DNA of 64,000 nucleotides from Micromonospora sp. WMMD1082 (GTDB lineage Bacteria > Actinomycetota > Actinomycetes > Mycobacteriales > Micromonosporaceae). The stretch covers positions 682,001 through 746,000 of the forward strand of contig NZ_JARUBM010000002.1 in the NCBI RefSeq assembly GCF_029626175.1, read 5' to 3'. A program made the position numbers and the translations under genes. Shown in pieces: positions 25,229 through 33,866 of this stretch. The notes under the pieces were generated by a model. It saw nothing but the letters and a program-made list of their open reading frames with translations, searched no databases and had not been told where the DNA came from. How positions within the stretch are numbered: the first letter of the stretch is position 1; every line of letters starts with the position of its first letter.

Positions 25229-25729
25229 TCAGCGGCCGGCGGCGGCGAGGATGGCTAGCAGCGGCACCACCCGCTCGCCGGGGATGGCGTACCGGCCACG
25301 GCCGGCGCTGCGCAGCCAGCCGGCGGCGGTGAGCTGGCGCAGGTGATGATGCAGCTGGCCGGTGGTGCCGAGTTCCTCGATCCCGGCCAGCTCGCCGGTG
25401 CCCTGCCGGCCACCGAGGATCTCGCGCAGCAGCCGCAGACGCACCGGGTGGGCCAGGGCGGAGAGGGTGGCCGGCAGGTCGGCCCAGTCGCCGGCCAGCA
25501 GATCGTCGACGCCCCGGCCGTACTGCCAGTCGAACTGCTGGTCGGCGAGGTGGACGGTGCCGGTGTAGAGCACCGCGCCGGCGCTGCCGGCGGGGATCCG
25601 CTGTTTGAGCCCGTCGAGGGCCCAGAAGGTGCCCTCCGGCTCGGCCGCCGGCACACCCCCGTCGAGCCGCTCCCGCAGCGCGCCGACCTGCGCCTCCAGC
25701 GCGGCCAGCCGCTCCTCCACGTCGGTCAT
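25229..25729 (-). CDS. ArsR-like winged-helix regulator
   Basis: A 166-residue DNA-binding protein. An N-terminal coiled coil (VEERLAALEAQVGALRERL) could mediate dimerisation. The middle part carries GAVLYTGTVHL. The winged helix at about 88-150 has the ArsR pattern LSALAHPVRLRLLREIL, then the recognition helix GTTGQLHHHLRQLTAAGWL. No Cys, so no classical metal site. A 6-bp-arm palindrome lies immediately upstream (25738-25755) and probably mediates autoregulation. The downstream serine hydrolase gene (79 nt) is a likely operon partner. ATG 25729 or the adjoining GTG 25732 are both possible starts. Confidence 0.88.
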   Translation of the reverse strand: MTDVEERLAALEAQVGALRERLDGGVPAAEPEGTFWALDGLKQRIPAGSAGAVLYTGTVHLADQQFDWQYGRGVDDLLAGDWADLPATLSALAHPVRLRLLREILGGRQGTGELAGIEELGTTGQLHHHLRQLTAAGWLRSAGRGRYAIPGERVVPLLAILAAAGR

Positions 25730-25737
25730 CACTCGAT

Positions 25738-25755
25738 ACTACGAACTTACGTAGT
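25738..25755. promoter_or_regulatory. Palindromic operator of the ArsR-like gene
   Basis: ACTACG-AACTTA-CGTAGT, a perfect 6-bp inverted repeat with a 6-nt spacer, in an AT-richer spot 9 nt upstream of the regulator start. Position and symmetry fit ArsR-dimer binding. Confidence 0.5.
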
Positions 25756-25838
25756 TACGTGCAAACGACAGAAGGCGGGGGATGATCGAACTCTGCCGCG
25801 GCGGCCCGCTACCGTCACCCGTCTGGGGAGGTACGTCG

Positions 25839-26771
25839 ATGTACGTCGTGTCCGTGATCAACTACAAGGGTGGGGTCGGCAAGACCACGGTGACCGGCAA
25901 CCTCGGGGCCGAGCTGGCCAACCGGGGGATGAAGGTGCTGCTCATCGACCTCGACCCGCAGGCCAGCCTGACCTTCGGCTTCTACGACCCCGACGACTGG
26001 CGGGATCGGCTGCGCGACAGCCGCACCGTGAAGCGCTGGTACGACGGCCTGCGCCAGGGCAACCCCTCGGTCACCCTGGGTGAGCTGGTGGTGTCCCCCG
26101 GCCCCGTGAACGCCCGGCTCACCGGCGCCGGGCGACTCGACCTGATCGCGTCCCACCTGCAACTGGTGGACATCGATCTGGCCCTCGCCCGCAACGTCGC
26201 CGGTGGGGAGGAGTACGACGCCGAACTGTTCCGGGTCCGCGGCTCGCTCGCCGACGGACTGCTCGCCGACGGACTGGACCCGTACGACATGGTGCTGATC
26301 GACTGCCCGCCGAACTTCAACGTGGTCACCCAGTCGGCCATCATCGCCAGCGACCACCTCGTCATCCCGGCCAAGGCCGACTACCTGTCCACCCTCGGCA
26401 TCGACTACCTGCACGGCAACGTGCGGGAGCTGGTCGAGCAGTACAACGCCGACGCCCGCCGGTTCGCCACCGTACGCCGGCACCAGAAGGTCGCCCCCGG
26501 CGTGGCCGGGGTGGTCTTCACGATGATCCAGTTGCTGGCGCAGCGACCGATCGCCACCCACCAGGGCTACATGGACCAGGTCCGTAACCTGGGCCTGCCG
26601 GTCTTCCCGACCGCGCTGCGGGAGAACGTCACCCTCTACGCCACGAACACCCCACGGGGAGTGCCGGTGGTGCTACGCGACCGGGTCACCGTGCCCGCCG
26701 TCCGCGACGAGCTGCGCCGGCTCGCCACCGAGTTCCTCGACCACCTCCAGCCCGACCGGCAGCCGACGTGA
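25839..26771 (+). CDS. ParA/MinD-like ATPase (AAA family)
   Basis: A 310-residue deviant Walker ATPase. It begins MYVVSVINYKGGVGKTT, with Lys and GKTT of the ParA Walker A; a Walker A' VLLIDLDPQASLTFGF and Walker B MVLIDCPPNFNVVTQSAI follow. ATG at 25839 has GGGAGG 7 nt upstream. No ParB-type gene follows. Instead it overlaps by GTGA an 85-residue SAP/Rho-N-like protein that may supply DNA binding. Together they could be an orphan positioning or partition module. Its 3' end converges on the NACHT gene. Confidence 0.9.
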   Translation: MYVVSVINYKGGVGKTTVTGNLGAELANRGMKVLLIDLDPQASLTFGFYDPDDWRDRLRDSRTVKRWYDGLRQGNPSVTLGELVVSPGPVNARLTGAGRLDLIASHLQLVDIDLALARNVAGGEEYDAELFRVRGSLADGLLADGLDPYDMVLIDCPPNFNVVTQSAIIASDHLVIPAKADYLSTLGIDYLHGNVRELVEQYNADARRFATVRRHQKVAPGVAGVVFTMIQLLAQRPIATHQGYMDQVRNLGLPVFPTALRENVTLYATNTPRGVPVVLRDRVTVPAVRDELRRLATEFLDHLQPDRQPT

Positions 26772-27025
26772 GTTGCCCGGACGGCGACCCGACCGTCAAC
26801 GCCGGACCGTTGGCGGCGGAGGCCGCCGCGCGGTTGGCGGCGATGACCAGCCGCGCCGACGGTACGGCGTACCTCTCGCCCTGGCCGGTGCGCGACCTGC
26901 GGGAGCTGGCCGCGAACCTGGGGTTGCGCGGCGTCGGCGCGCTGCGCAAGGCGGAACTGGTCGAGCGCGTGGTCGAGCACACCATCGGCTACCGCCTCAC
27001 CTCCACCGCCCTGCGGCAACGCTGA
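26768..27025 (+). CDS. Small SAP/Rho-N-like protein coupled to ParA
   Basis: An 85-residue protein. Residues about 43-72 (RDLRELAANLGLRGVGALRKAELVERVVEH) form the helix-extended loop-helix of the Rho N-terminal/SAP class, which binds nucleic acid. GTG start overlaps the ParA-like stop by GTGA, and coupling suggests a complex. The stop lies 5 nt from the convergent NACHT gene. The proposed role, the DNA-tethering partner of the ATPase, is inference. Confidence 0.7.
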   Translation: MSCPDGDPTVNAGPLAAEAAARLAAMTSRADGTAYLSPWPVRDLRELAANLGLRGVGALRKAELVERVVEHTIGYRLTSTALRQR

Positions 27026-27030
27026 CCCGC

Positions 27031-30000
27031 TTAGCCCGCGCTGGACGTTTGTTCTTCACCCGCCAGGACCGCCTGGCGCGGGCTGCGGCTGCCCCTGGTC
27101 GCCTGGCGGCCGATCACCGTCGGCTCGGCGACGCGGGCCGACGGCACCCGATCAAGCAGGGCCCGAAAGGGATTGCGCAGCGCCCGCTGCCGGCGGCTGG
27201 TCCACCGCACGAGCACGACGTTCACGCCCATGAGCGCGACGACCGCCACGACCGTCTGCGGAATGCCGATCCAACCGGCCACGGTGGCGAACGCCACCGG
27301 CGCACCCAAACCTACTACGCCTAACAGGCCGATCAACATTAGTAAGCCGATCAACCCGTCCAGATTGGGGTCGGACGTCGCCCGCGCTTCGACCACGATT
27401 CCGGTGACCACGAGTGCCGCGCAGAACACCACGACCGCCGCCCCCACCACTGGCCCCCAGGCCCACCAGCCGATCAGAGTCCCGAACGACCGGATGAGCG
27501 CGACGCCGATCAGAGCCACGCCAGCCAGCACCCCGAGCGTGACCGCGACGTTGCGCAGGTAGGCCAGGACCGTCGGCGCCTCCGCGCGCTCGTTGAGCGT
27601 CCGCCAGTCCCGCAGGTCGGCGTCGAGCGTGCCGCGCGTCCACAGGCGACTGACCAACTCCGTCAGCACCGGCGTCGGGAGGCCGGCCAACAGCACAGCC
27701 TGGCAGCCGGATGCCCGCTGCTCCAGCGCCCGCACCGCGATGTCGCGTGCTGTCCCAGGGTCCCGCCGGGTGACCTGGTCAAACATGCCGCAGATCTCAT
27801 TCGTGCTGAAAGAACCGGAGAGCACCCGCTTGTAGCCGAAACGGTGCGCCGTGTGGCTCAGTTCCTCGGTCAGCTCCTCGGGCATCTGACCGGAAGCGAA
27901 CGTGCCGCGCCGGGCGACGAGACCGATCGCGACACGCACGTCGACGGCGCCGAGATCGCTCGGGACGTCCTCGGCCGAGGACTCCAGGATCAGCCAGCCG
28001 AGGCGGCCCATCGTCCGGGCCAGATCGGTGCCCGCTTCGAAGGGCGCCCACAGCCAGTCGTACCACTCCCTGATCCGCACACGCCCCGACTTGTCGGCCA
28101 GCTCCATCGATACGGTCTCTGCGGGCGCGGGGTCGAACCTGCGGAGCTCGTTCTCCACGTCTGCCGCGCTGACCAGGACGGCCAGTCGCCACGCCGCACG
28201 CACGGAGACCTGCCGGTGGCGTCCCCACAGGTGTTCCGCGAGCGCGACGGCCGCCGCCGGAGTGCCGATGGCGGCCAGGTCGTCGACGGCCGCCACCGAA
28301 CCGGAGCCGGCCCGGGCGGCCAGCGTCGGAATGGCCAGCTCGCCGGTGGCCCGCAACGCCGCACGGGCCACCGGTACCCGCTCCGCCATCTCGCTCAGCA
28401 GCTCGATCGCCTCGCGGCGTCGGGACTCGGCGAGAACCACCACGGCGTCCTCGGCCACGGCTCCGCCGGATCGCGCCTGGTGCCGCAGGCTCTCGAAAAG
28501 CTGCTGGCCGAACGGCCCCGGATTGCCGGCCACCGCGCCGAGCGCCGCCAGGACCAGGTGCTTGTCGGCGACCGGCGTACCGAGCAGCCGGACATGACTG
28601 TCCACGATCGCCGAAGCCAGCTCCTCGTCGAGCTGTCGGGCCTCGGCGACGCACTCCAGGGCCAGCAGCCGGTCCCGGTCGTCGCCGGCGAAGATCTGCC
28701 GCACCACACCGGACGCATCGCGGTTGGCTCCGGCACACCAGAGCTTCACCGTCTCCCGCCACCTGCCCGGGTTCTCCCGGTACAGCCCGAGCAGCCGGTC
28801 GGGGTCGTCCGCGAGTTCCACCGCAGCCAGGTATTCCTGCAGTGTCAGGTGGGCGAACTCGTAGAGCAGATTGTTGTCGTCGATACGGATCAGCAGACCG
28901 CTGCGCTCGACTATCTCGTCGACCATCCGGGGCAGGTGCTCCTCGGCCAGGCGAAACCGGGGCAGGATGCGGGCAAGTTCGGCGTACACCTCCGCCTCGC
29001 CGATCACCCGACGGTCCGTGCCCTGAGATCGGCCACCCTGCGCGGCCAGCGCGATCGCCCGCAGCGCCATGAGCTTGTGACCGGCCTGGTAACGGGCGAG
29101 GTGACGGTGCCGGCCGAGATCCCGGTCCCGGCGGAGCAGGTGGTCCACGGCCTGCTGGTAGAACTCCGCCCGCGAGTTGGTCAACATTGGGCCGGTGCCC
29201 GCGTCCGCCTCGTACAAGGTGCTGATCATGGTCAGCATGAGCGGACTGCGCGCCAGCCTCATCACCGTCGGGCTCGACCGCAGTTCCGCCATGAGCTGCT
29301 CGATGACATGCCGGGGGTCCGCCGGCATGTCGTCGCCGCCCTGCTCGGATCCCCGGTGTTCTTCGCGGATATCCCGCCGCCGGCCAAACCAGAGCCGCAG
29401 GAAGTGCCGGATCCCGGCGTCATCGAAGCCGGCCACCCGGACTTCCCGCTCGAAGACGGGCCGCAGGTCGCCGTCGTAGACCGCGTCGCGACAGGTGACC
29501 ACGATCTGGGTCGTCGGATGACGCTCGGCGAACTCCTTGATGTCCTCCGCGACCGTGGCCCGCCGGTCGGTGACCACCTCATCGAGCCCGTCCAGGAACA
29601 CACAGAGCCGGCCGCTGGCGAGCGCCACCTCGGCGACCTGGTCCGCGTCGGTGACGAGCGGGCGGTGCGATGCCGACGGCGGCGGGCGGGTTCGTCGTCG
29701 AGCCGACCGAGGGCCTCCGCGATCAGCTGCCGGATCGTGCGCCCGTCCCGGTTCGACCGGGCCAGTTCCACGAGGACCGGTACCCGGTCGAACCGCTCGG
29801 GCGCCGCCGCCCACCGCACCATCGAGTGCCGCAGCAGCATCGACTTTCCCGCCCCGGCCGCACCGAGGATGACCGTGCGTCGATGCCCCTGGACATCGCG
29901 GTAGATGTCGACCCGCTTGCCGCCCTGTTCGTACTCCAGTGGCACGTACACCTCGTCGAGGGTGATCGAGACGTCCCGGAGAAACCCCAGCTCCATACGG

Positions 30001-30212
30001 TTGTAGGTGCGGGCGACCCAGGCACGGTAGCGGCGCCACTCGTCCGGACGGATGCCACGGCGTCGGCCCGCGACGAGGCCCCACAGGCGGGCCAACACGG
30101 ATCTGATCCAGTCGGCGAAGAACTGCTGCACCACCCCGAGGAGCATGGCCAGCAGAAAGAGCCCGAGTGCCGCGTACTCCAAGCCGAATGGCAGGTCCGG
30201 CAACTGTGGCAC
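27031..30212 (-). pseudogene. Membrane NACHT-ATPase (STAND) gene with an apparent frameshift
   Basis: The coding length of 3182 nt is not a multiple of three. The N-terminal frame (GTG at 30212) has a transmembrane helix (about 11-35) and Walker A GAAGAGKS (117-124), and reads sensibly to about residue 176. The continuation lies in another frame from about 29690: VCVFLDGLDEV-type Walker B (LCVFLDGLDEV), IVVTCRD sensor, winged-helix end FAHLTLQEYLAA, a HEAT-like helical region, and about four C-terminal transmembrane helices. The shift falls in a run of ccg triplets near 29675-29690. Intact, the protein would be about 1060 residues. NACHT STAND proteins sense signals and can act in phage defence. 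Whether this is a real mutation, programmed frameshift or sequencing error is open. Confidence 0.8.
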
Positions 30213-30463
30213 GGCACAACCCTTCTACGCACCGAGATCGGACAGGAACACACCGTATGCGCAGGGCCGGACGTACGCACCGGGCTCAGGGGCCGCAGGC
30301 AATGGACCTTCGGACGGGTACGCGCGGTCAGTCGGGTCGCCGAACGGCCCGAGCGGCGGGTGTGCCTCAGACCGGCCCTGCCACGGTGGGGTTGACCTCG
30401 AGTGCGCTCGAAGACGCAGGCTGGTGCCGCGTCCATCCGCTCGGGCGCACGAGAGGAGTTTCC

Positions 30464-31450
30464 ATGCGGTACCGCACGATCGGCACGGACCCGCGTACCC
30501 GCCGCGAGGTCAGCGTGCTCAGCCTCGGCGCGATGCTCTTCGGCACGAAGACCGACGAGGCCACCTCCTACGCGATCCTGGACCGCTTCGTCGAGGCGGG
30601 CGGCACCTTCATCGACACGTCGGACAACTACGCGTTCTGGATGAACGGCGGGCAGGGCGGGGAGAGCGAGGAACTGCTGGGCCGGTGGCGGCGCAGCCGG
30701 GGCATCGGCGACGAGATCGTCATCGCCACGAAGCTCGGCGCGCGGCCGCTGGCACCGGGCACCAGCTACCTCGACAACCCGGAAGGGCTGTCGGCCGCGG
30801 TGATCCGGGAGTCCGCCGAGCGCAGCCGGCAGCGCCTCGGGGTGGGCAAGCTGGACCTGCTCTACGCCCACATCGAGGATCACCGGGTGCCGGTCCGGGA
30901 GACCGTGGAGGGCTTCGCCGAACTGGTCGCCGAGGGCACGGTCGGGCTGCTCGGCGCGAGCAACCACCGCACGTGGCGGGTGGAGCGGGCTCGCGCGCTG
31001 GCCGCCGCGGCCGGTCTGCCCGGGTACGAGGTGCTCCAGTACCACCGCAGCTACCTGCCGCGTCGCCTGGACGGGCCGACCGACCTCGACGCCGACGGCG
31101 ACGTGGGCGCCGTCGGCGGCGAGCTGATCGGCTACCTGCGGGCCGAGCCCGGCCTGACCCTGGTGTCGTACGGGTCGCTGCTGTGGGGTGCCTACAGCCG
31201 GGCGGACCGGCCGCTGGGCCCGGAGTACGACCTGCCGAGCGCGCCGGTCCGGCTGGCCGCGCTGCGGGAGGTGGCGCAACAGACCGGCGCGACGGTGAAC
31301 CAGGTGGTGCTGTCCTGGCTGATCGACGGCGATGTGCCCACCATCCCGCTGGTGGGAGCCTCCTCCGTGGCCCAGCTGGAGGAGAGTCTCGCCGCCGTCG
31401 ACCTGAAGCTGACGCCCGAGCAACGGCACCGGCTCGACACCGCCTGGTAA
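30464..31450 (+). CDS. Aldo/keto reductase
   Basis: A 328-residue (beta/alpha)8 NADPH-dependent oxidoreductase. Catalytic-tetrad features: DTSDNY (Asp, Tyr), ATKLG (Lys) and LLYAHIEDH (His). C-terminal cofactor-binding IPLVGASSVAQLEESL also fits. Active on carbonyls or sugars; substrate unknown. ATG at 30464 with GAGAGGAG 5 nt upstream. Longer readings cross the promoter region. It is monocistronic, ended by a hairpin at 31520-31550. Confidence 0.93.
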   Translation: MRYRTIGTDPRTRREVSVLSLGAMLFGTKTDEATSYAILDRFVEAGGTFIDTSDNYAFWMNGGQGGESEELLGRWRRSRGIGDEIVIATKLGARPLAPGTSYLDNPEGLSAAVIRESAERSRQRLGVGKLDLLYAHIEDHRVPVRETVEGFAELVAEGTVGLLGASNHRTWRVERARALAAAAGLPGYEVLQYHRSYLPRRLDGPTDLDADGDVGAVGGELIGYLRAEPGLTLVSYGSLLWGAYSRADRPLGPEYDLPSAPVRLAALREVAQQTGATVNQVVLSWLIDGDVPTIPLVGASSVAQLEESLAAVDLKLTPEQRHRLDTAW

Positions 31451-31519
31451 CGGGGGTTGGCAGCGGCCCGAGGCCACTGCCGGCGGGTGGCGCGCGGGCC
31501 AGTGCCGCGGGGTCGGAAC

Positions 31520-31550
31520 AGCCGCCGCTAGATCTGATCTAGCGGCGGCT
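31520..31550. terminator. Terminator hairpin after the aldo/keto reductase
   Basis: Perfect 14-bp inverted repeat (agccgccgctagat / atctagcggcggct), 3-nt loop, 70 nt beyond the stop codon. The rest of the 296-nt gap holds a 13-bp direct repeat (gtgggatgagccg, twice around 31570-31595) and the DrrA-like promoter; no gene seen. Confidence 0.7.
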
Positions 31551-31746
31551 GCTCGTCGTCTCGCGCCTGTGGGATGAGCCGGTGGGATGAGCCGGCCACC
31601 ACCGCCGGCCGCCGTCGTTGTAGCAGGCGGAGGCCACGGGAGAGACTATTTCTGTCGTACCCGTGGAGTGTGCTGGGGTGGCGGGTCGCGGAAGGTGACG
31701 CGCGACCGGCTCGCAGGTGTGACGAGCGGAAGGAAGTTTCAAGATC

Positions 31747-32760
31747 ATGAGTAGAAGCACCGGCCTCGCCATCGAGGCCGAGGGCCTGACCCGGTCCTTC
31801 GGTGAGACCCGGGCGCTCGCCGGCATCGACCTACAGGTCCCCGCCGGCGCGGTGTACGGGCTGCTCGGCCCGAACGGTGCCGGCAAGACCACGGCCGTGC
31901 GCGTCCTGGCCACGCTGCTGCGTCCGGACGGTGGGCGGGCGCGGGTGTTCGGCCACGACGTGGTCGCCGAAGCCGACGCCGTCCGCGCACGGGTCAGCCT
32001 CACCGGGCAGTACGCCTCGGTCGATGAGGACCTGACCGGCTCGGAGAACCTCATCCTGCTGGGCAGGTTGCTCGGGCTGCGCAGGCCCGCCGCCCAGCAG
32101 CGGGCGGAGCAGCTGCTGGGCGCGTTCGGGCTGACCGACGCGGCCGGGCGGCAGGTCAAGAAATACTCGGGTGGCATGCGGCGGCGGATCGACATCGCGG
32201 CGAGCATCCTCAACACGCCCGACCTGCTGTTCCTCGACGAGCCGACGACCGGGCTGGATCCACGCAGCCGCAACCAGGTGTGGGAGATCATCCGGGCGGT
32301 GGTGGCCCACGGCACGACCGTGCTGCTGACCACACAATATCTGGACGAGGCCGACCGACTGGCCAGCCGGATCGCGGTGGTCGACCACGGCCGGGTGATC
32401 GCGGAGGGCACCCCGGGCGAGTTGAAGTCGTCGGTCGGCTCCGGCACGGTCCACCTGCGGTTGCGGGATCCGGCCCAGCGGCCCGAGGCCGAGCGGGTGC
32501 TGCACGCGGTGCTGGACGTGCCGGTGCAGCTGGAGGCCGACCCGGTGGCGATGACCGCCCGGGTCGGCGGCGACGGCAGCGACCTGGACGCCAGCGCGGG
32601 AGCCGCCCGTGCCCTGGGCGAGCTGTCCCGCGCCGGGATCGTGGTGGACGACTTCTCCCTCGGCCAGCCGAGCCTGGACGAGGTCTTCCTGGCCCTGACC
32701 GACCACCCCGCGGTGCCCGCCGAGGACGAGCGGGACGACGAGCTGGAGGTAGCCCGATGA
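31747..32760 (+). CDS. DrrA-type daunorubicin-resistance ABC ATPase
   Basis: A 337-residue ATPase. Walker A GPNGAGKT (41-48), the DrrA-specific [20 protein letters not shown] segment, signature [12 protein letters not shown], Walker [14 protein letters not shown] and switch [13 protein letters not shown]. The C-terminal extension ([13 protein letters not shown]) is a DrrA hallmark. Exports hydrophobic compounds with the permease coupled by ATGA downstream. The substrate is unknown; no biosynthetic genes adjoin. ATG at 31747 is preceded by GGAAGG-type sequence. Confidence 0.93.
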   Translation: MSRSTGLAIEAEGLTRSFGETRALAGIDLQVPAGAVYGLLGPNGAGKTTAVRVLATLLRPDGGRARVFGHDVVAEADAVRARVSLTGQYASVDEDLTGSENLILLGRLLGLRRPAAQQRAEQLLGAFGLTDAAGRQVKKYSGGMRRRIDIAASILNTPDLLFLDEPTTGLDPRSRNQVWEIIRAVVAHGTTVLLTTQYLDEADRLASRIAVVDHGRVIAEGTPGELKSSVGSGTVHLRLRDPAQRPEAERVLHAVLDVPVQLEADPVAMTARVGGDGSDLDASAGAARALGELSRAGIVVDDFSLGQPSLDEVFLALTDHPAVPAEDERDDELEVAR

Positions 32761-33614
32761 GTAGCGACACCGCCACCTCGACCGGCCGGGCGCCGACCGT
32801 CTACGTGCCCTCGACCGAGGCGTTGGGTACGGTCCTCGCGCCCGGCGCACGACCGCCGCGGCCGAGCCCGCTGTCGGCCTCGCTCACCTTCAGCTGGCGC
32901 GCCCTGCTGAAGATCAAGCATGTGCCGGAGCAGCTGTTCGACGTGACCGCGTTCCCGATCATCATGGTGCTGATGTTCACGTACCTGTTCGGCGGCGCGC
33001 TCGCCGACAGCCCACGTGACTACCTGCAGTTCTTCCTGCCGGGCATCATGGTGACCAGCGTCGTGATGATCACCATGTACACGGGCGTCGGGCTGAACAC
33101 CGACATCGAGAAGGGCGTCTTCGACCGGTTCCGTACGCTGCCGGTGTGGCGGCCGGCGGCCCTGGTCGGCATGATCGTCGGGGACGTGCTGCGCTACGTG
33201 CTCGCGGCAGTGGTGATCCTGACCGTCGGGCTGGTGCTCGGCTTCCGTCCCGACGGCGGCGTCATCGGTGTCCTCGCCGGGATCGGCCTGCTGGTGGTCT
33301 TCTCCTTCGCGTTCTCCTGGGTCTGGACGTTCTTCGGCCTGGTCCTGCGCAGCGAGAAGTCCGTGATGGGGGTCAGCATGATGGTGCTGTTCCCGCTGAC
33401 CTTCCTGAGCAACGTCTTCGTCGACCCGAGCACCATGCCCGGTTGGCTCCAGGCCTTCGTCAAGGCGAACCCGATCACGCACCTGGTGTCGTCGGTCCGC
33501 GCGGCGATGGCCGGCACCACCGACGCCTCGGCCATGATGTGGATGCTCCTCTGGAGCGCCGCCTTCATAGTGATCTTCGGCACCCTGACCATGTACCGCT
33601 ACAACCGCCGCTGA
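32757..33614 (+). CDS. DrrB-type ABC-2 permease
   Basis: A 285-residue permease. About 45 cytosolic residues precede six transmembrane helices (about 60-80, 92-112, 135-155, 166-190, 205-222 and 255-275). Family landmarks include [34 protein letters not shown] and [16 protein letters not shown]. The start overlaps the DrrA stop as ATGA. With the ATPase it forms a two-gene exporter, whose transcript probably ends at the hairpins beyond 33633. Confidence 0.93.
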   Translation: MSSDTATSTGRAPTVYVPSTEALGTVLAPGARPPRPSPLSASLTFSWRALLKIKHVPEQLFDVTAFPIIMVLMFTYLFGGALADSPRDYLQFFLPGIMVTSVVMITMYTGVGLNTDIEKGVFDRFRTLPVWRPAALVGMIVGDVLRYVLAAVVILTVGLVLGFRPDGGVIGVLAGIGLLVVFSFAFSWVWTFFGLVLRSEKSVMGVSMMVLFPLTFLSNVFVDPSTMPGWLQAFVKANPITHLVSSVRAAMAGTTDASAMMWMLLWSAAFIVIFGTLTMYRYNRR

Positions 33615-33632
33615 CCACCGACAACCGCTGTT

Positions 33633-33687
33633 GATCATGAGGTTAGCGGCATCCGTGAAGATCGAACTCGCCGCTAACCTCATGATC
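33633..33687. repeat. Large inverted repeat with gatcatgaggttagcggc arms
   Basis: Perfect 18-bp arms (33633-33650 and 33670-33687) around a 19-nt loop, 18 nt after the DrrB stop. The AT-richer arms differ from surrounding DNA. It resembles dispersed hairpin elements I associate with Micromonospora intergenic regions, and may act as a terminator. Confidence 0.65.
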
Positions 33688-33710
33688 GCCATGATCTCCA
33701 CAACTTCACC

Positions 33711-33748
33711 GATGTTGCTGCCTCGTCAGCGCTGGAGGCAGCAACATC
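33711..33748. repeat. Second inverted repeat, gatgttgctgcctc arms
   Basis: Perfect 14-bp arms (33711-33724 and 33735-33748) with a 10-nt loop, 23 nt after the first hairpin. Together they separate the convergent exporter and STAND ATPase genes. Confidence 0.65.
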
Positions 33749-33866
33749 CCTGAAACTGCGCGGATCTTGCAGGCCGAGGGCGGGAGGACCCAGCCGGTCT
33801 CGCGGCGGCCGAGGTGCACGCCGACAGTGGGGTTCGTCCTTGTCTCTCCGCTACGCACGCCGGCAG

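Noticed and set aside
31539..33701. 720-codon open frame on the minus strand
   Set aside because: Antisense to the DrrAB exporter genes; Arg/Ser/Ala-rich with no domain.
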